DNA from: an uncultured Alphaproteobacteria bacterium
GTDB lineage: Bacteria; Pseudomonadota; Alphaproteobacteria; HIMB59
Assembly (NCBI GenBank): GCA_902599045.1
Contig: CACKEA010000003.1
Span: forward strand, 1-64,000
Reading direction: 5' to 3'
DNA length: 64,000 bases
Positions within the stretch are counted from its first letter, which is position 1; every line of letters begins with the position of its first letter. Made by a program: the position numbers and the translations under genes. Below, in pieces: positions 27,446 through 35,907 of the stretch. The notes beneath the pieces were generated by a model. That model searched no databases and had not been told where the DNA came from. It saw only the letters and a program-made list of their open reading frames with translations.

Positions 27446-27936
27446 TTATCTAAATCTGTAATTACTTTGTTCATATCATCTGTCTGCAAGTCTTCAGAGA
27501 GTTTCTTACTTAATGCATGAACAAGAAATATTTTTTTATCTACTTCAATTGTTACTGTGCCAGGTGTAAGTGTTATAGCATTTGCATAGTTTGCAATACC
27601 TGTTCTATTCTTTTGAGATGCCTTAACTGTTATGAGTTGAGGAGAATATTTACCATTCCAAATTAAAGCTGTTGTTGTTACTCCAGATTTAAAAATTTGT
27701 TTAAAAAGCCAAATCCAATAAAATGGTAATCTAAGTATGATTTTTAAAGGAAGAGAGTCTTCCTCAAGTGCTTTAGCTCTGTAGGACATCCAAAAAACAA
27801 AAAGAACGCTAATAACGCCAAAGAAAAGTAAAAGAGTTTTTAAGTAACCTGATAAAATAAACCAAAATACAAAAAGTATTATGAAATAAGTTATAAACGA
27901 TAAGGTCTTAAGTGAATCTTTATTAGGTTTAGCCAC
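27442..27936 (-). CDS. mnhE: Mrp-type antiporter subunit E
   Basis: 164 residues with two to three N-terminal membrane helices and a cytosolic C-terminal domain. Seen: the conserved ANAITLTPGTVTIEV motif. Starts with GTG. It is the first gene of the antiporter block, nine bases after the formyltransferase stop, so the antiporter may be read through from the oxalate-type cassette upstream; I see no terminator or clear promoter in between. Confidence 0.9.
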   Translation of the reverse strand: MAKPNKDSLKTLSFITYFIILFVFWFILSGYLKTLLLFFGVISVLFVFWMSYRAKALEEDSLPLKIILRLPFYWIWLFKQIFKSGVTTTALIWNGKYSPQLITVKASQKNRTGIANYANAITLTPGTVTIEVDKKIFLVHALSKKLSEDLQTDDMNKVITDLDK

Positions 27937-27945
27937 TAAAAGCTA

Positions 27946-28863
27946 TTATGAGAATAAATCACCCTCTGTAAATACTGCAGTGTTCATGTCTTTTACAAAT
28001 AATTTACCTTGATCAGATTTAAACCTTGATACTTCAATAAATCCACCTTTTACAGCTATTCTAACATTCTCAGCATTAATTGATATTATTTGACCTGGGA
28101 AATGCTCGGCGCTTTGTTCATCAATAAACCTACTATCGAAGAATGTATACTCGTCTTCCATAAATTCAGCCCACGCACCGGGTTGAGGGTTGCAGCCTCT
28201 TATTAGGTTATAAATTTCATTTCCAGGCTTTTTCCAATCAATTCGTGCATCACTTTTTTTACACCAAGATTCATATGTAGCTTTAGAGTCGTCTTGGGGT
28301 ATTTTGGGTGCATTTCCTGACTCAATTAGATTTGCTGCTTCTAAGCAAGCATCGAGACCCAATGGAAATATCTTTTTAAAATAAACATCGCCCAAAGTAT
28401 CATCAGGTGCTATGTCAACTTCCTTTTGAAGTAATATCTCACCTTCATCTAATCCATCGTTAGGATAAAAGATTGAAAGACCTGTTTTAGTTGATCCGCC
28501 AATAATCGGCCAGTTAATAGAACTTGGACCTCTATGTAATGGAAGTAATGAAGGGTGAAAACATATTGAACCATGAGTAGGAATATCTCTTGCCCCTTCA
28601 GGAACGAAAATAATAACATATGCCATTACACATAAATCTGCTCCATGAGACCTTATTTGATCTAATACCTCTTGATCTTTAAAGTTTGATGGTTGGAATA
28701 CTGGGAGACTTACACTTTGGGCGTATTCCTTTACAGGGTCAACTGGCTTACCTTCTTTATCGGGCGCACAATATACTGCTACAACTTCGTGCTCTGTTTC
28801 TGTATGAAATTTTTCTAAAGCACTTTTACCAAATGCTTGTTGTCCCATTAAAATTATCTTCAT
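27946..28863 (-). CDS. Formyltransferase-fold enzyme like the 10-formyl-THF hydrolase domain of FDH
   Basis: 305 residues. N-terminal formyltransferase domain (about 1-200) with FHPSLLPLHRG and DGLDEGEILLQ; C-terminal Fmt-type barrel domain (about 205-300). Many stretches (GADL, HPSLLP-HRG--INW, ATYE, IRG--PGAW) match the N-terminal hydrolase domain of 10-formyltetrahydrofolate dehydrogenase better than methionyl-tRNA formyltransferase. The usual Asn two residues before the catalytic His is Cys101 (His103, Asp139 present). It follows frc by 26 bases with a good AAGGAGA site, so it probably acts on the formyl group from formyl-CoA or on 10-formyl-THF. A role as the housekeeping fmt is unlikely. 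Confidence 0.8.
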   Translation of the reverse strand: MKIILMGQQAFGKSALEKFHTETEHEVVAVYCAPDKEGKPVDPVKEYAQSVSLPVFQPSNFKDQEVLDQIRSHGADLCVMAYVIIFVPEGARDIPTHGSICFHPSLLPLHRGPSSINWPIIGGSTKTGLSIFYPNDGLDEGEILLQKEVDIAPDDTLGDVYFKKIFPLGLDACLEAANLIESGNAPKIPQDDSKATYESWCKKSDARIDWKKPGNEIYNLIRGCNPQPGAWAEFMEDEYTFFDSRFIDEQSAEHFPGQIISINAENVRIAVKGGFIEVSRFKSDQGKLFVKDMNTAVFTEGDLFS

Positions 28864-28889
28864 TATGTCTCCTTAAAATTGAATGTATC

Positions 28890-30137
28890 TTATACTGCTC
28901 CGGCTTCTCTTACAGCTTTAATTTCATCTTCGCTCATTTGACAAAATTCCTTCAGTATCTCATCTGTATGTTCTCCAAGAAGTGGAGATCTTTCAACTTT
29001 TGCTGGAGAGTCTGATAATTTAATAGGATTGCCAACTGTTAAATATTTTCCTCTTTCAGGATGATCAACCTCAACTATTGTATTGGTATCTCTTAGTCCT
29101 TGATCTTCAGACAACTCTTTTAGAGAGAGGATTGGGCCAACTGGTATATCAAGAGGGTTGCATATATCCATAACCTCAAATTTTGTCTTAGTCATAGTCC
29201 AAGCTTCGATGGTATTAAAGATTTCATTAAGTTTTGGCAGTCTAAGCGCAGGTGTTGAGTAACTCTCGTCTTCTTTCCATTCAGGTTTTCCAATAACATC
29301 ACATACTTTTTCCCAAACTGCAGCTTGAGTAATAAAATAAGTATAGGCATTAGGATCTGTCTCCCAGCCTTTACATTTTAGAATTCTTCCTGGTTGACCT
29401 CCACCAGAGTCATTACCTGCACGAGGCGTAGCGTCATCAAAAGGAATATTTTCTCCAAATTGAGAGTATTCTTTCAAAGGGCCTCTAGAGAGCCTTTGTT
29501 GATCACGAAGTTTTACTCTGCAAAGATTTAAAACACCGTCTTGCATAGCAGCAGATACTCTTTGACCTTTTCCTGACTTTTCTCTGTGAAACAATGCGGT
29601 AACAATACCTAATGCTAAATGTAATCCTGTTCCACTATCTCCTATTTGAGCCCCAGTAACGAGGGGGACTTCGCCAAGCATACCTGTTGTTGAAGCTGAT
29701 CCACCTGCGCATTGAGCAACATTCTCATAAACTTTACAATCTTCGTACTTACCCGGACCAAAGCCCTTAACAGACGCATAAATCATTCTTGGATTTATCT
29801 CCTGAATTTTTTCCCAAGAAAAACCCATTCTGTCCAAAGCACCTGGAGCAAAGTTTTCGACCATCACATCACATTCTTTAATTAGTTTAGTAAATATTTT
29901 TGAACCTTCAGGCTTCTTCGGATTTAGTGTAATACTTCTTTTATTAGAATTAAGCATTGTAAAGTACAAGCTGTCTGCTTCAGGAACATCTCTTAACTGA
30001 CCCCTAGTAGCGTCTCCTACTCCTGGTCTTTCTACTTTGACTACATCTGCACCAAACCAAGCTAATAATTGTGTACAAGTCGGACCAGATTGAACGTGAG
30101 TCATGTCTAATATTTTGACACCTTTTAAAGCTTCCAT
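28890..30137 (-). CDS. frc: Formyl-CoA:oxalate CoA-transferase (class III CoA-transferase)
   Basis: 415-residue family III (CaiB/BaiF) CoA-transferase. The sequence follows the Oxalobacter FRC very closely from memory: [29 protein letters not shown], catalytic aspartate in [13 protein letters not shown] (about residue 168), the glycine-rich flap GGGQPG, and LLGEHTDE at the end. It would move CoA from formyl-CoA (or succinyl-CoA) to oxalate or a similar carboxylic acid. It lies 16 bases after the ThDP enzyme gene with a GAGGAAA ribosome site, in the transporter-regulator-lyase cassette. Among class III enzymes this one is well recognised, though substrate range can vary. Confidence 0.88.
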   Translation of the reverse strand: MEALKGVKILDMTHVQSGPTCTQLLAWFGADVVKVERPGVGDATRGQLRDVPEADSLYFTMLNSNKRSITLNPKKPEGSKIFTKLIKECDVMVENFAPGALDRMGFSWEKIQEINPRMIYASVKGFGPGKYEDCKVYENVAQCAGGSASTTGMLGEVPLVTGAQIGDSGTGLHLALGIVTALFHREKSGKGQRVSAAMQDGVLNLCRVKLRDQQRLSRGPLKEYSQFGENIPFDDATPRAGNDSGGGQPGRILKCKGWETDPNAYTYFITQAAVWEKVCDVIGKPEWKEDESYSTPALRLPKLNEIFNTIEAWTMTKTKFEVMDICNPLDIPVGPILSLKELSEDQGLRDTNTIVEVDHPERGKYLTVGNPIKLSDSPAKVERSPLLGEHTDEILKEFCQMSEDEIKAVREAGAV

Positions 30138-30153
30138 GATTTCCTCCTAAGAT

Positions 30154-31830
30154 TTATTTGTACATAGTCTGGTTTTTTGTACCAGGTGCAAATTCTTCTT
30201 TATCAACCCAAATATTTACAATAGCAGGGATACCTGACTTTACAGCTTCTCTAGCTCGTTTAAGGGCTGGTTGAATTTCTTTTGCTTCTCTGACAGCTTC
30301 TCCATGACCACCAAAGATTTTTGCAAATTCATCAAAATTGACATCGCCTAAGATATTTCCAACATTACCTTTATCTTCTCCGTACTTCATAATTTGTCCA
30401 AATCTAATCTGATTTTGAGCAGAGTTATTTCCTATAACTGTTAAAACTGGTGCTTTATGACGAACAAATGCCTCAAAATCCATACCAGTCATAGAAAATG
30501 CTCCATCACCGCAGTATAAAAGAATTTCTTTTTCTGGAGCTGCTAATTTAGCAGCAAGCGCGTAAGGTACTCCAACTCCTAATGTTCCAAGAGGTCCAGG
30601 GTCCATCCAAGCACCTGGCATTCTTGGCTGTACAGCCTGAGCACTGATAGTAACAACATCTCCACCATCGCCAATATATATCGTGTCATCGTTCAAAAAC
30701 TGATTAAGCTCCCATGCCACTCTGTAAGGGCTGATTGGAGATTTATCAGTCGTAAAAGTAGGCATCAGCTTTTCTAATGCGGCCTCTTCACCTGATCGAA
30801 GTTCACCAAACCAATCTGATCTGTCTTTCTTTGTTCCTGCCTCTGAAATAGCTTTTAAAGTTGTTCCAATATGACCGACTAAGCCAAGAGAGATGTCTCT
30901 ATTTTTTCCAACAGTTCTATAATCCATATCAATTTGAATAACTGTTGCATTTGGGTTTAATCTTTTTCCATAACCCATTCTGAAATCGAATGGTGTTCCA
31001 ACAATTATGATACAATCTGATTTGGTAAATGCATTTCTTCTGGTTCTATGAAAATGATGTGGGTCTCCTGGTGCCATTGAACCTCTGGCAGCACCATTTA
31101 AATAAGTAGGTATGTTCATATTTTTAACAAATTCAATCGCTTCTTCAGTTGACTGGCAAGTCCAAACTTGTTGACCCAAAAGTACGCAAGGTCTCTCAGC
31201 TTTTGAAATTATATCAGCTGCTTTTTGAACATCTATTGGATCTGCTAATGTTTTTGATGAAGCACTATATTTGCCTGCCTGTGGTAATACAGCTTTACTC
31301 ATTGGAATAGATGAGTCAAGGATGTCTCTTGGAATTTCTAAGAAAGATGGGCCAAACGATCCATTTCTTGTTTCCCTGAAAGCCATTGAGACCATGTCTG
31401 CGCATCTCTCAGTCGACATTACTGTAGCAGCGAATTTTGTAATGGGTTGCATCATGTCTACGTGAGGCAAATCTTGTAAAGATCCCATTTTATGTTGAGT
31501 AAGAGAGCTCTGACCACCAATTAAAAGCATCGGTATCTCAGCTCTAAAAGCGTTCGCGACCCCAGTTAATGCATGAGTAGTGCCAGGACCGGCAGTCACA
31601 ACAGCACAACCTGGTTTACCAGTCATTCGTGCATATCCGTCAGCAGCATGAGAGGCAACTTCTTCGTGACGAACATCAATAATTTTAATTCCTTCGTTTA
31701 AACATCCATTATAAATGTCAATAATGTGCCCTCCACATAAAGTATAAATTACTTCAACTCCCTCCGCTTTAAGGGCTTTAGCAACCAGCTCCCCGCCAGT
31801 TATCATTTGTTCGTTTGTTCCTGTAGACAT
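30154..31830 (-). CDS. ThDP-dependent lyase/decarboxylase, oxalyl-CoA decarboxylase / 2-hydroxyacyl-CoA lyase-like
   Basis: 558-residue acetolactate-synthase-fold enzyme: PYR domain (about 10-175; catalytic Glu56 in VRHEEVA), central domain (about 200-330) and PP domain (about 370-540; ThDP/Mg motif GDGAFSM...GNNS). By position next to frc it should cleave a CoA-thioester to formyl-CoA. However the Tyr-Glu pair that marks oxalyl-CoA decarboxylase (about position 120) is missing; GSLQDLP here looks more like 2-hydroxyacyl-CoA lyase. A palindrome just upstream may be its operator. Alternatives: oxalyl-CoA decarboxylase of a divergent type, or an acetolactate-synthase-like enzyme. Confidence 0.75.
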   Translation of the reverse strand: MSTGTNEQMITGGELVAKALKAEGVEVIYTLCGGHIIDIYNGCLNEGIKIIDVRHEEVASHAADGYARMTGKPGCAVVTAGPGTTHALTGVANAFRAEIPMLLIGGQSSLTQHKMGSLQDLPHVDMMQPITKFAATVMSTERCADMVSMAFRETRNGSFGPSFLEIPRDILDSSIPMSKAVLPQAGKYSASSKTLADPIDVQKAADIISKAERPCVLLGQQVWTCQSTEEAIEFVKNMNIPTYLNGAARGSMAPGDPHHFHRTRRNAFTKSDCIIIVGTPFDFRMGYGKRLNPNATVIQIDMDYRTVGKNRDISLGLVGHIGTTLKAISEAGTKKDRSDWFGELRSGEEAALEKLMPTFTTDKSPISPYRVAWELNQFLNDDTIYIGDGGDVVTISAQAVQPRMPGAWMDPGPLGTLGVGVPYALAAKLAAPEKEILLYCGDGAFSMTGMDFEAFVRHKAPVLTVIGNNSAQNQIRFGQIMKYGEDKGNVGNILGDVNFDEFAKIFGGHGEAVREAKEIQPALKRAREAVKSGIPAIVNIWVDKEEFAPGTKNQTMYK

Positions 31831-31847
31831 ATTTAACCTCTCTCTGG

Positions 31848-31864
31848 TGGTATAATGTATACCA
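31848..31864. promoter_or_regulatory. Palindromic operator candidate for the neighbouring GntR regulator
   Basis: Perfect inverted repeat TGGTATA-ATG-TATACCA (7-base arms, 3-base spacer) in the 63-base gap between the GntR gene and the ThDP lyase gene, 17 bases before the lyase start. TGGT...ACCA half-sites are typical of FadR/FCD-class GntR regulators. A near-identical repeat occurs at 35871-35887. It also holds a TATA-type hexamer, so it may overlap a promoter that would be blocked by the bound regulator. Confidence 0.7.
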
Positions 31865-31893
31865 GATTATAAGGTGTTGCAAAGAATTTTGCC

Positions 31894-32553
31894 TTATGAA
31901 TTAATGCTTTCTTGAATCTTATCCACTAATGTAAGTGCATGATTTTTAAGAAGTTTTTCTGCTTTTGATGCCTGCCCTGCGACAAGAGATCTAACAATAT
32001 CATTGTGTTCGTCAATAGATTTAACGGCCCTATTTGACTCGATTATAAACTTTTTCCTGAGGTATTGTAGATGGATTAATTGAGACTCTAAAATTTCTCC
32101 CATTAGTTTAACTTTAGTCAATTTCATAATTTGATTATGGAATTTGATGTTATCATTTGAGTAATTGTCTAGTTCGGATAAAACGTTCTCCTTAGAGTAA
32201 TGACAGAATTTGTTTAAACTCTCTATTTCATCCTTTTTTGAATTTTTAATAATTAAGTGTGCTGCATAACCCTCTAGTCCTGCCCAAACAGTTACAATAT
32301 CAACCAAATCTTTTTTTGATTTTCTATGGACAAAAACGCCTCTTCTTGGAACGGTTTTTACAATACCTTCTTGCTCTAATTTTGCAACTGCCTCTCTTAT
32401 AGGTGTTCGACTCACTCCTAGCTTCTCAGACAATTGTCTTTCATCTAAATGAAAATCACTTTCTTTTAAGTATATATTCAAAGATAAAATATATTTTTTT
32501 AAAGACTCATATACTTTACCTTTAAGGTTTACAGCTCCTATTTTTTGAATCAT
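31894..32553 (-). CDS. GntR-family (FCD) transcriptional regulator
   Basis: 219 residues. N-terminal winged helix-turn-helix (about 10-80) with the GntR signature ERQLSEKLGVSRTPIREA and RRGVFV wing. The C-terminal all-helical FCD effector domain (about 90-215) would bind a carboxylic acid; it includes HNQIMKLTK and an EHNDIV histidine, usual metal/ligand residues. Start codon directly follows the tctA stop. It is inside the operon it presumably controls, and two palindromes (31848-31864, 35871-35887) are likely targets. Confidence 0.9.
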   Translation of the reverse strand: MIQKIGAVNLKGKVYESLKKYILSLNIYLKESDFHLDERQLSEKLGVSRTPIREAVAKLEQEGIVKTVPRRGVFVHRKSKKDLVDIVTVWAGLEGYAAHLIIKNSKKDEIESLNKFCHYSKENVLSELDNYSNDNIKFHNQIMKLTKVKLMGEILESQLIHLQYLRKKFIIESNRAVKSIDEHNDIVRSLVAGQASKAEKLLKNHALTLVDKIQESINS

Positions 32554-34077
32554 TTAAGCTGTTTGTTTTTTTTTAAAGAGTCTTCTATAAAGAGGACCGA
32601 ATGCAGGCATTATCAAAAGGACAATTGCGATATACATTATCACAGCTGCAATAGGTTTTTCCGAAACATCAAAAAATATCCCCATACTACCGTCAGATAA
32701 AATCAAAGATTGTCTTAAAGCTTTTTCAGCCAAAGGACCAAGAACAATTGACAAAACTGCAGGTGCAACTGGATAATCTAATTTTCTTAAGATATATCCT
32801 GCAAATCCAAATAGTAACATCAACCATACATCGTGCAAACTTTGAGTGGGCGCATAACCTCCTGTTACGCAAAGAACAAAAATAACTGGAGCTAAGATGG
32901 CAAAAGGTATTCTTAAGACCATTAAAAAGGCAGGTATTAATGCAATATTTAGAACAAGGGTAAAGAAATTTGCTATGTAAAGACTTCCGATCAAACCCCA
33001 TACAAACTCGGGTTCTTGTGTAAACAAAAGAGGACCAGGTGTAAGTCCCCATAGGATCATACCTCCGAGTAGAATAGCCGTAGTAGGAGATCCAGGTATT
33101 CCAAGTGTTAACATAGGAAGCATACTTCCTGTACTTGCTGAATTGTTTGCACACTCTGGTGCTACAACACCTGCTGGAACACCCTCTCCAAATTCTTTGG
33201 AGTTTTTTGATAATTGTTTTGTAATACCGTATGACATGAGCGAAGCAGGTGTAGCACCTGCTGCAGGAAGAATTCCAACAAAGAAGCCTAAAAAAGAGCC
33301 TATGTTCATTGCCATAATAGTTTTCTTAAGTGCACCAAATGCTCTTCCAACCTCTTTCATGTTGACAGATAATTTTGACATTTGAACTTTGCCTTTTGTC
33401 TCCTCAAGAGTCCATAGCATTTCACCTATTCCGTATATACCTATAGCTAAAACTAGGAAATTAATTCCATGAAGGAAACCAGGTATGTTAAAGAAAATTA
33501 ATCTTGGTTTTCCAGTAATTAAATCCAAACCAATAGTTGATAGTGCTAGTCCGATTAAAATTGAAAAAATAGTTTTAGGTACATCGTCTCCACCTAAACC
33601 TACAAAAGTTGCAAAGGCCATAACCATTAACGCAAATGTTTCTGGAGCATTAAACCTAAGTGCAACTTCAGCAAGAGGTGGGGCAAATAAAGTAAATAGA
33701 ATAACAGAGACAGTACCACCAACAAATGAACCAACTGCAGCAGCAGTTAATGCAGTCATAGCCTCTCCTTTGACCGCAAGTGGTCTGCCATCAAAAACTG
33801 TGGCAACTGCAGTAGAGGCTCCAGGAATACCTAGCATGACAGAGCTAATGGCTCCTCCATACATTGCACCGTAGTATACAGCAGCAAGAAAAATTATTGC
33901 TGCAGTGGGTGGAATAATAAAAGTAATAGGAATAAGAATTGCTACACCATTAACTGAACCAAGACCGGGCATTGCTCCAACAAACAAACCTATTAAACAT
34001 CCAAATATTAATAGTGCCAAATTAAACCACTGAAGTGATGTAAAAATGCCGTCTAAAAGAAATCCAACTGTTTCCAT
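32554..34077 (-). CDS. tctA: Tripartite tricarboxylate transporter, large permease TctA
   Basis: 507 residues, about 12 membrane helices. Seen: GCLIGLFVGAMPGLGSVNG near the front (TctA signature), GIPGASTAVATVFDGRP, and the repeat-like GIPGSPTTAILLGGM in the second half; the paired GxPGSxT motifs are typical. It forms the channel for Na+- or proton-driven uptake of a carboxylate delivered by TctC. Precedes the GntR gene with no gap. Confidence 0.93.
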   Translation of the reverse strand: METVGFLLDGIFTSLQWFNLALLIFGCLIGLFVGAMPGLGSVNGVAILIPITFIIPPTAAIIFLAAVYYGAMYGGAISSVMLGIPGASTAVATVFDGRPLAVKGEAMTALTAAAVGSFVGGTVSVILFTLFAPPLAEVALRFNAPETFALMVMAFATFVGLGGDDVPKTIFSILIGLALSTIGLDLITGKPRLIFFNIPGFLHGINFLVLAIGIYGIGEMLWTLEETKGKVQMSKLSVNMKEVGRAFGALKKTIMAMNIGSFLGFFVGILPAAGATPASLMSYGITKQLSKNSKEFGEGVPAGVVAPECANNSASTGSMLPMLTLGIPGSPTTAILLGGMILWGLTPGPLLFTQEPEFVWGLIGSLYIANFFTLVLNIALIPAFLMVLRIPFAILAPVIFVLCVTGGYAPTQSLHDVWLMLLFGFAGYILRKLDYPVAPAVLSIVLGPLAEKALRQSLILSDGSMGIFFDVSEKPIAAVIMYIAIVLLIMPAFGPLYRRLFKKKQTA

Positions 34078-34103
34078 ATGATTTAATTATTCACTCTAAA
34101 CAA

Positions 34104-34718
34104 TTACTTAATAAATCTAGTTGTTAAAAAAACTAGAGCTGTTGGTAGTAAAACTGTTAGAATAATAAAAATCATTTTCACAGCAAATGAAAATCCACCA
34201 TACATAAAGTCGTATACTGGATAAAATAATGGCTCAGATACACCTTGAGGTAAAGGTATTTTCAACATCCACTCAAAAAATAAAAAAGTTAATATAGGGG
34301 TTGTAATTGCGAATATAGTAATAAATGCAATACTTTTTTCACTAAAATATCTTAGGTAAAATGCCAAAAAGAAAATAAGTGAAAAGTAAATTCCAAGATA
34401 GCCAATAGCTAGAACTAAGACAACTAATGAGATTATAGTCACAGCTATAAATTTAAAAGCTACTGCATCAATAAAAGGAGTGTCATCTTTAGATTGTGGT
34501 GATCTTTTTAAAACAAATTTTATTATGGTAAGAATAGTGCATATGAGCATGCCAAGAGATAGGTAAAAAGGGAGAAATCCAGCGCCCATATTTTCTTCTG
34601 CATTCCATGTAATCCTATTCTCTGAACTTTTAATCATTAGAGCGATTGAGCATAACGCTAAAATAACAGCAACAGCAATTTCTGCTCTTTTGACAGTTAT
34701 TTTGTTTGTAATGCTCAT
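34104..34718 (-). CDS. tctB: Tripartite tricarboxylate transporter, small subunit TctB
   Basis: 204 residues with four membrane helices (about 15-30, 45-65, 88-135 as a pair, 170-200), poorly conserved as usual for TctB. The motif GAGFLPFYLSL in the first loop is the typical TctB G-x-G-x-x-P feature. Position between tctC and tctA, same direction, makes the call secure. No specific substrate information. Confidence 0.85.
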   Translation of the reverse strand: MSITNKITVKRAEIAVAVILALCSIALMIKSSENRITWNAEENMGAGFLPFYLSLGMLICTILTIIKFVLKRSPQSKDDTPFIDAVAFKFIAVTIISLVVLVLAIGYLGIYFSLIFFLAFYLRYFSEKSIAFITIFAITTPILTFLFFEWMLKIPLPQGVSEPLFYPVYDFMYGGFSFAVKMIFIILTVLLPTALVFLTTRFIK

Positions 34719-34737
34719 ATCGCTCGTAACTTAATTA

Positions 34738-35715
34738 TTAGTTAAAGTTTTTAATGATCTCGCCGTGCTTCTCATATTCAATTGCTAAGAAGTCTTTAAG
34801 ACCAAAACCTTCTAACCAACTCATTAACTTTCCGTCGTCAATGTTGAAAGTTTGGAACTCGTCATCATGATAAACAGTGTGAAGAAGACCTGTGTAGTAC
34901 TTCTCTACTTCTGCATCAATACCAGCTGGAGCCATAAATGCTCTCATCATGTAGTATTCAAGATCAGGATAACCTAATTCATATGAAGATGGTACTTCAG
35001 GGAATGCAGGATTTCTTTCAGGAGTCATCATGACTAATGCTTTTGAGTCACCTGACTGGTAGAAACCCATTTGCTCTGAAGGGTTGTTTAATGTGAAGTC
35101 AGACTCGCCACCAACTAGTCCCTTAGCAACAGCACCACCGCCGCTGTATGGAACATACTTAGCGTCAAATCCAAATTGACCTCTCATCATACCAAGAAGT
35201 AATTCGTCCTCAGACATACTTCCTGTACCACCCATTACAAGACCGTTACCTTTTGCTAGGTCAATGAAATCATCAAATGTTTCTACACCAGCAGTGTTCT
35301 TACCTTCTGTTGCGATCCATACTAGGAAAGTATCAGTGATAAGTCTTGCTAAAGGTGTAAAGTCATTAAAGAAATCAATGCCTAATTCTGGCTGGTTTAC
35401 GGGTGTAGTAAGAACGTTGTTAAGAGTAATGATAAGTGTGTGCTCATCACCAGCTTTTTTCTTAACATAAGTCATAGCTTCACCACCTGATCCACCTGAT
35501 TTGTTGATCGGAATCACAGGCTTAGATGCGTAATCGTTCTTTTCGATAACACCTTGAACTAATCTAGCGATTTCGTCAGCTCCACCACCTTGACCAGCTG
35601 GTATGATAAGCTCAACAGGCTTCTTCGGACTAAAAGGCTTCGCAGAAGACACTGAGCTAACAGCGACAAGTGAAAGTGAAACAACTACTAATGCTAATTT
35701 CTTAATTATTGACAT
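34738..35715 (-). CDS. tctC: Tripartite tricarboxylate transporter, periplasmic binding protein TctC
   Basis: 325 residues. N-terminal signal peptide with basic start and hydrophobic core, predicted cleavage after SSVSSA (about residue 25). The mature protein starts KPFSPKKPVELIIPAGQGGGADEIAR, the Bug/TctC pattern with the binding loop GGGAD. It captures the carboxylate in the periplasm for TctA/TctB. An AGGAGGAAAC ribosome site precedes the ATG, the strongest in this block, which suits an abundant binding protein. First gene of the block; operator-like sites lie 100-170 bases upstream. Confidence 0.92.
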   Translation of the reverse strand: MSIIKKLALVVVSLSLVAVSSVSSAKPFSPKKPVELIIPAGQGGGADEIARLVQGVIEKNDYASKPVIPINKSGGSGGEAMTYVKKKAGDEHTLIITLNNVLTTPVNQPELGIDFFNDFTPLARLITDTFLVWIATEGKNTAGVETFDDFIDLAKGNGLVMGGTGSMSEDELLLGMMRGQFGFDAKYVPYSGGGAVAKGLVGGESDFTLNNPSEQMGFYQSGDSKALVMMTPERNPAFPEVPSSYELGYPDLEYYMMRAFMAPAGIDAEVEKYYTGLLHTVYHDDEFQTFNIDDGKLMSWLEGFGLKDFLAIEYEKHGEIIKNFN

Positions 35716-35818
35716 ATTGTTTCCTCCTATAGGTTAGGGCGTAGAATAGACTATTTATAGTGGAATGAAAAATAATAATTTTCAGTGTTTCATAATTTGA
35801 AATTATTATCAAATATTG

Positions 35819-35832
35819 TTGGTATACATAAT
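35819..35832. promoter_or_regulatory. Half-site resembling the GntR operator
   Basis: TGGTATACAT here equals the first ten bases of the reverse-strand reading of the 31848-31864 palindrome, but the second arm is not conserved. It lies about 100 bases before tctC and 40 bases from the full palindrome. It may be an auxiliary site; chance cannot be excluded in AT-rich sequence. Confidence 0.35.
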
Positions 35833-35870
35833 CTTTTATTAACCCTTATAACAGAGATTGTTTTTAAGAA

Positions 35871-35887
35871 TTGTATAATGTATACAA
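35871..35887. promoter_or_regulatory. Second palindromic operator candidate between tctC and qor, overlapping a TATAAT box
   Basis: Perfect inverted repeat TTGTATA-ATG-TATACAA, differing from the palindrome before the lyase gene by one base per arm. On the plus strand it contains TATAAT (35874-35879), a good -10 box for qor: with transcription starting near 35886, the AGAGGA ribosome site and TTG start of qor follow correctly. Binding of the GntR protein here could control both divergent units, tctC onward and qor-sucC-sucD. Confidence 0.65.
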
Positions 35888-35907
35888 AATGCCAGAGGAA
35901 AATAATT

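Noticed and set aside
28686-29015. Plus-strand open frame (109 codons) across the frc/formyltransferase junction
   Set aside because: Both real genes run on the minus strand with strong motifs, and the protein of this frame has no recognisable features.
33485-33874. Long open frame (129 codons) on the plus strand opposite tctA
   Set aside because: It is the shadow of a conserved membrane gene in another frame, with no start context, family motifs or logical neighbours.
35785-35907. In-frame upstream GTG/ATG starts for qor
   Set aside because: They lie in or before the palindrome and TATAAT box and lack a ribosome site; the TTG at 35908 has AGAGGA at proper distance and a family-like N-terminus.
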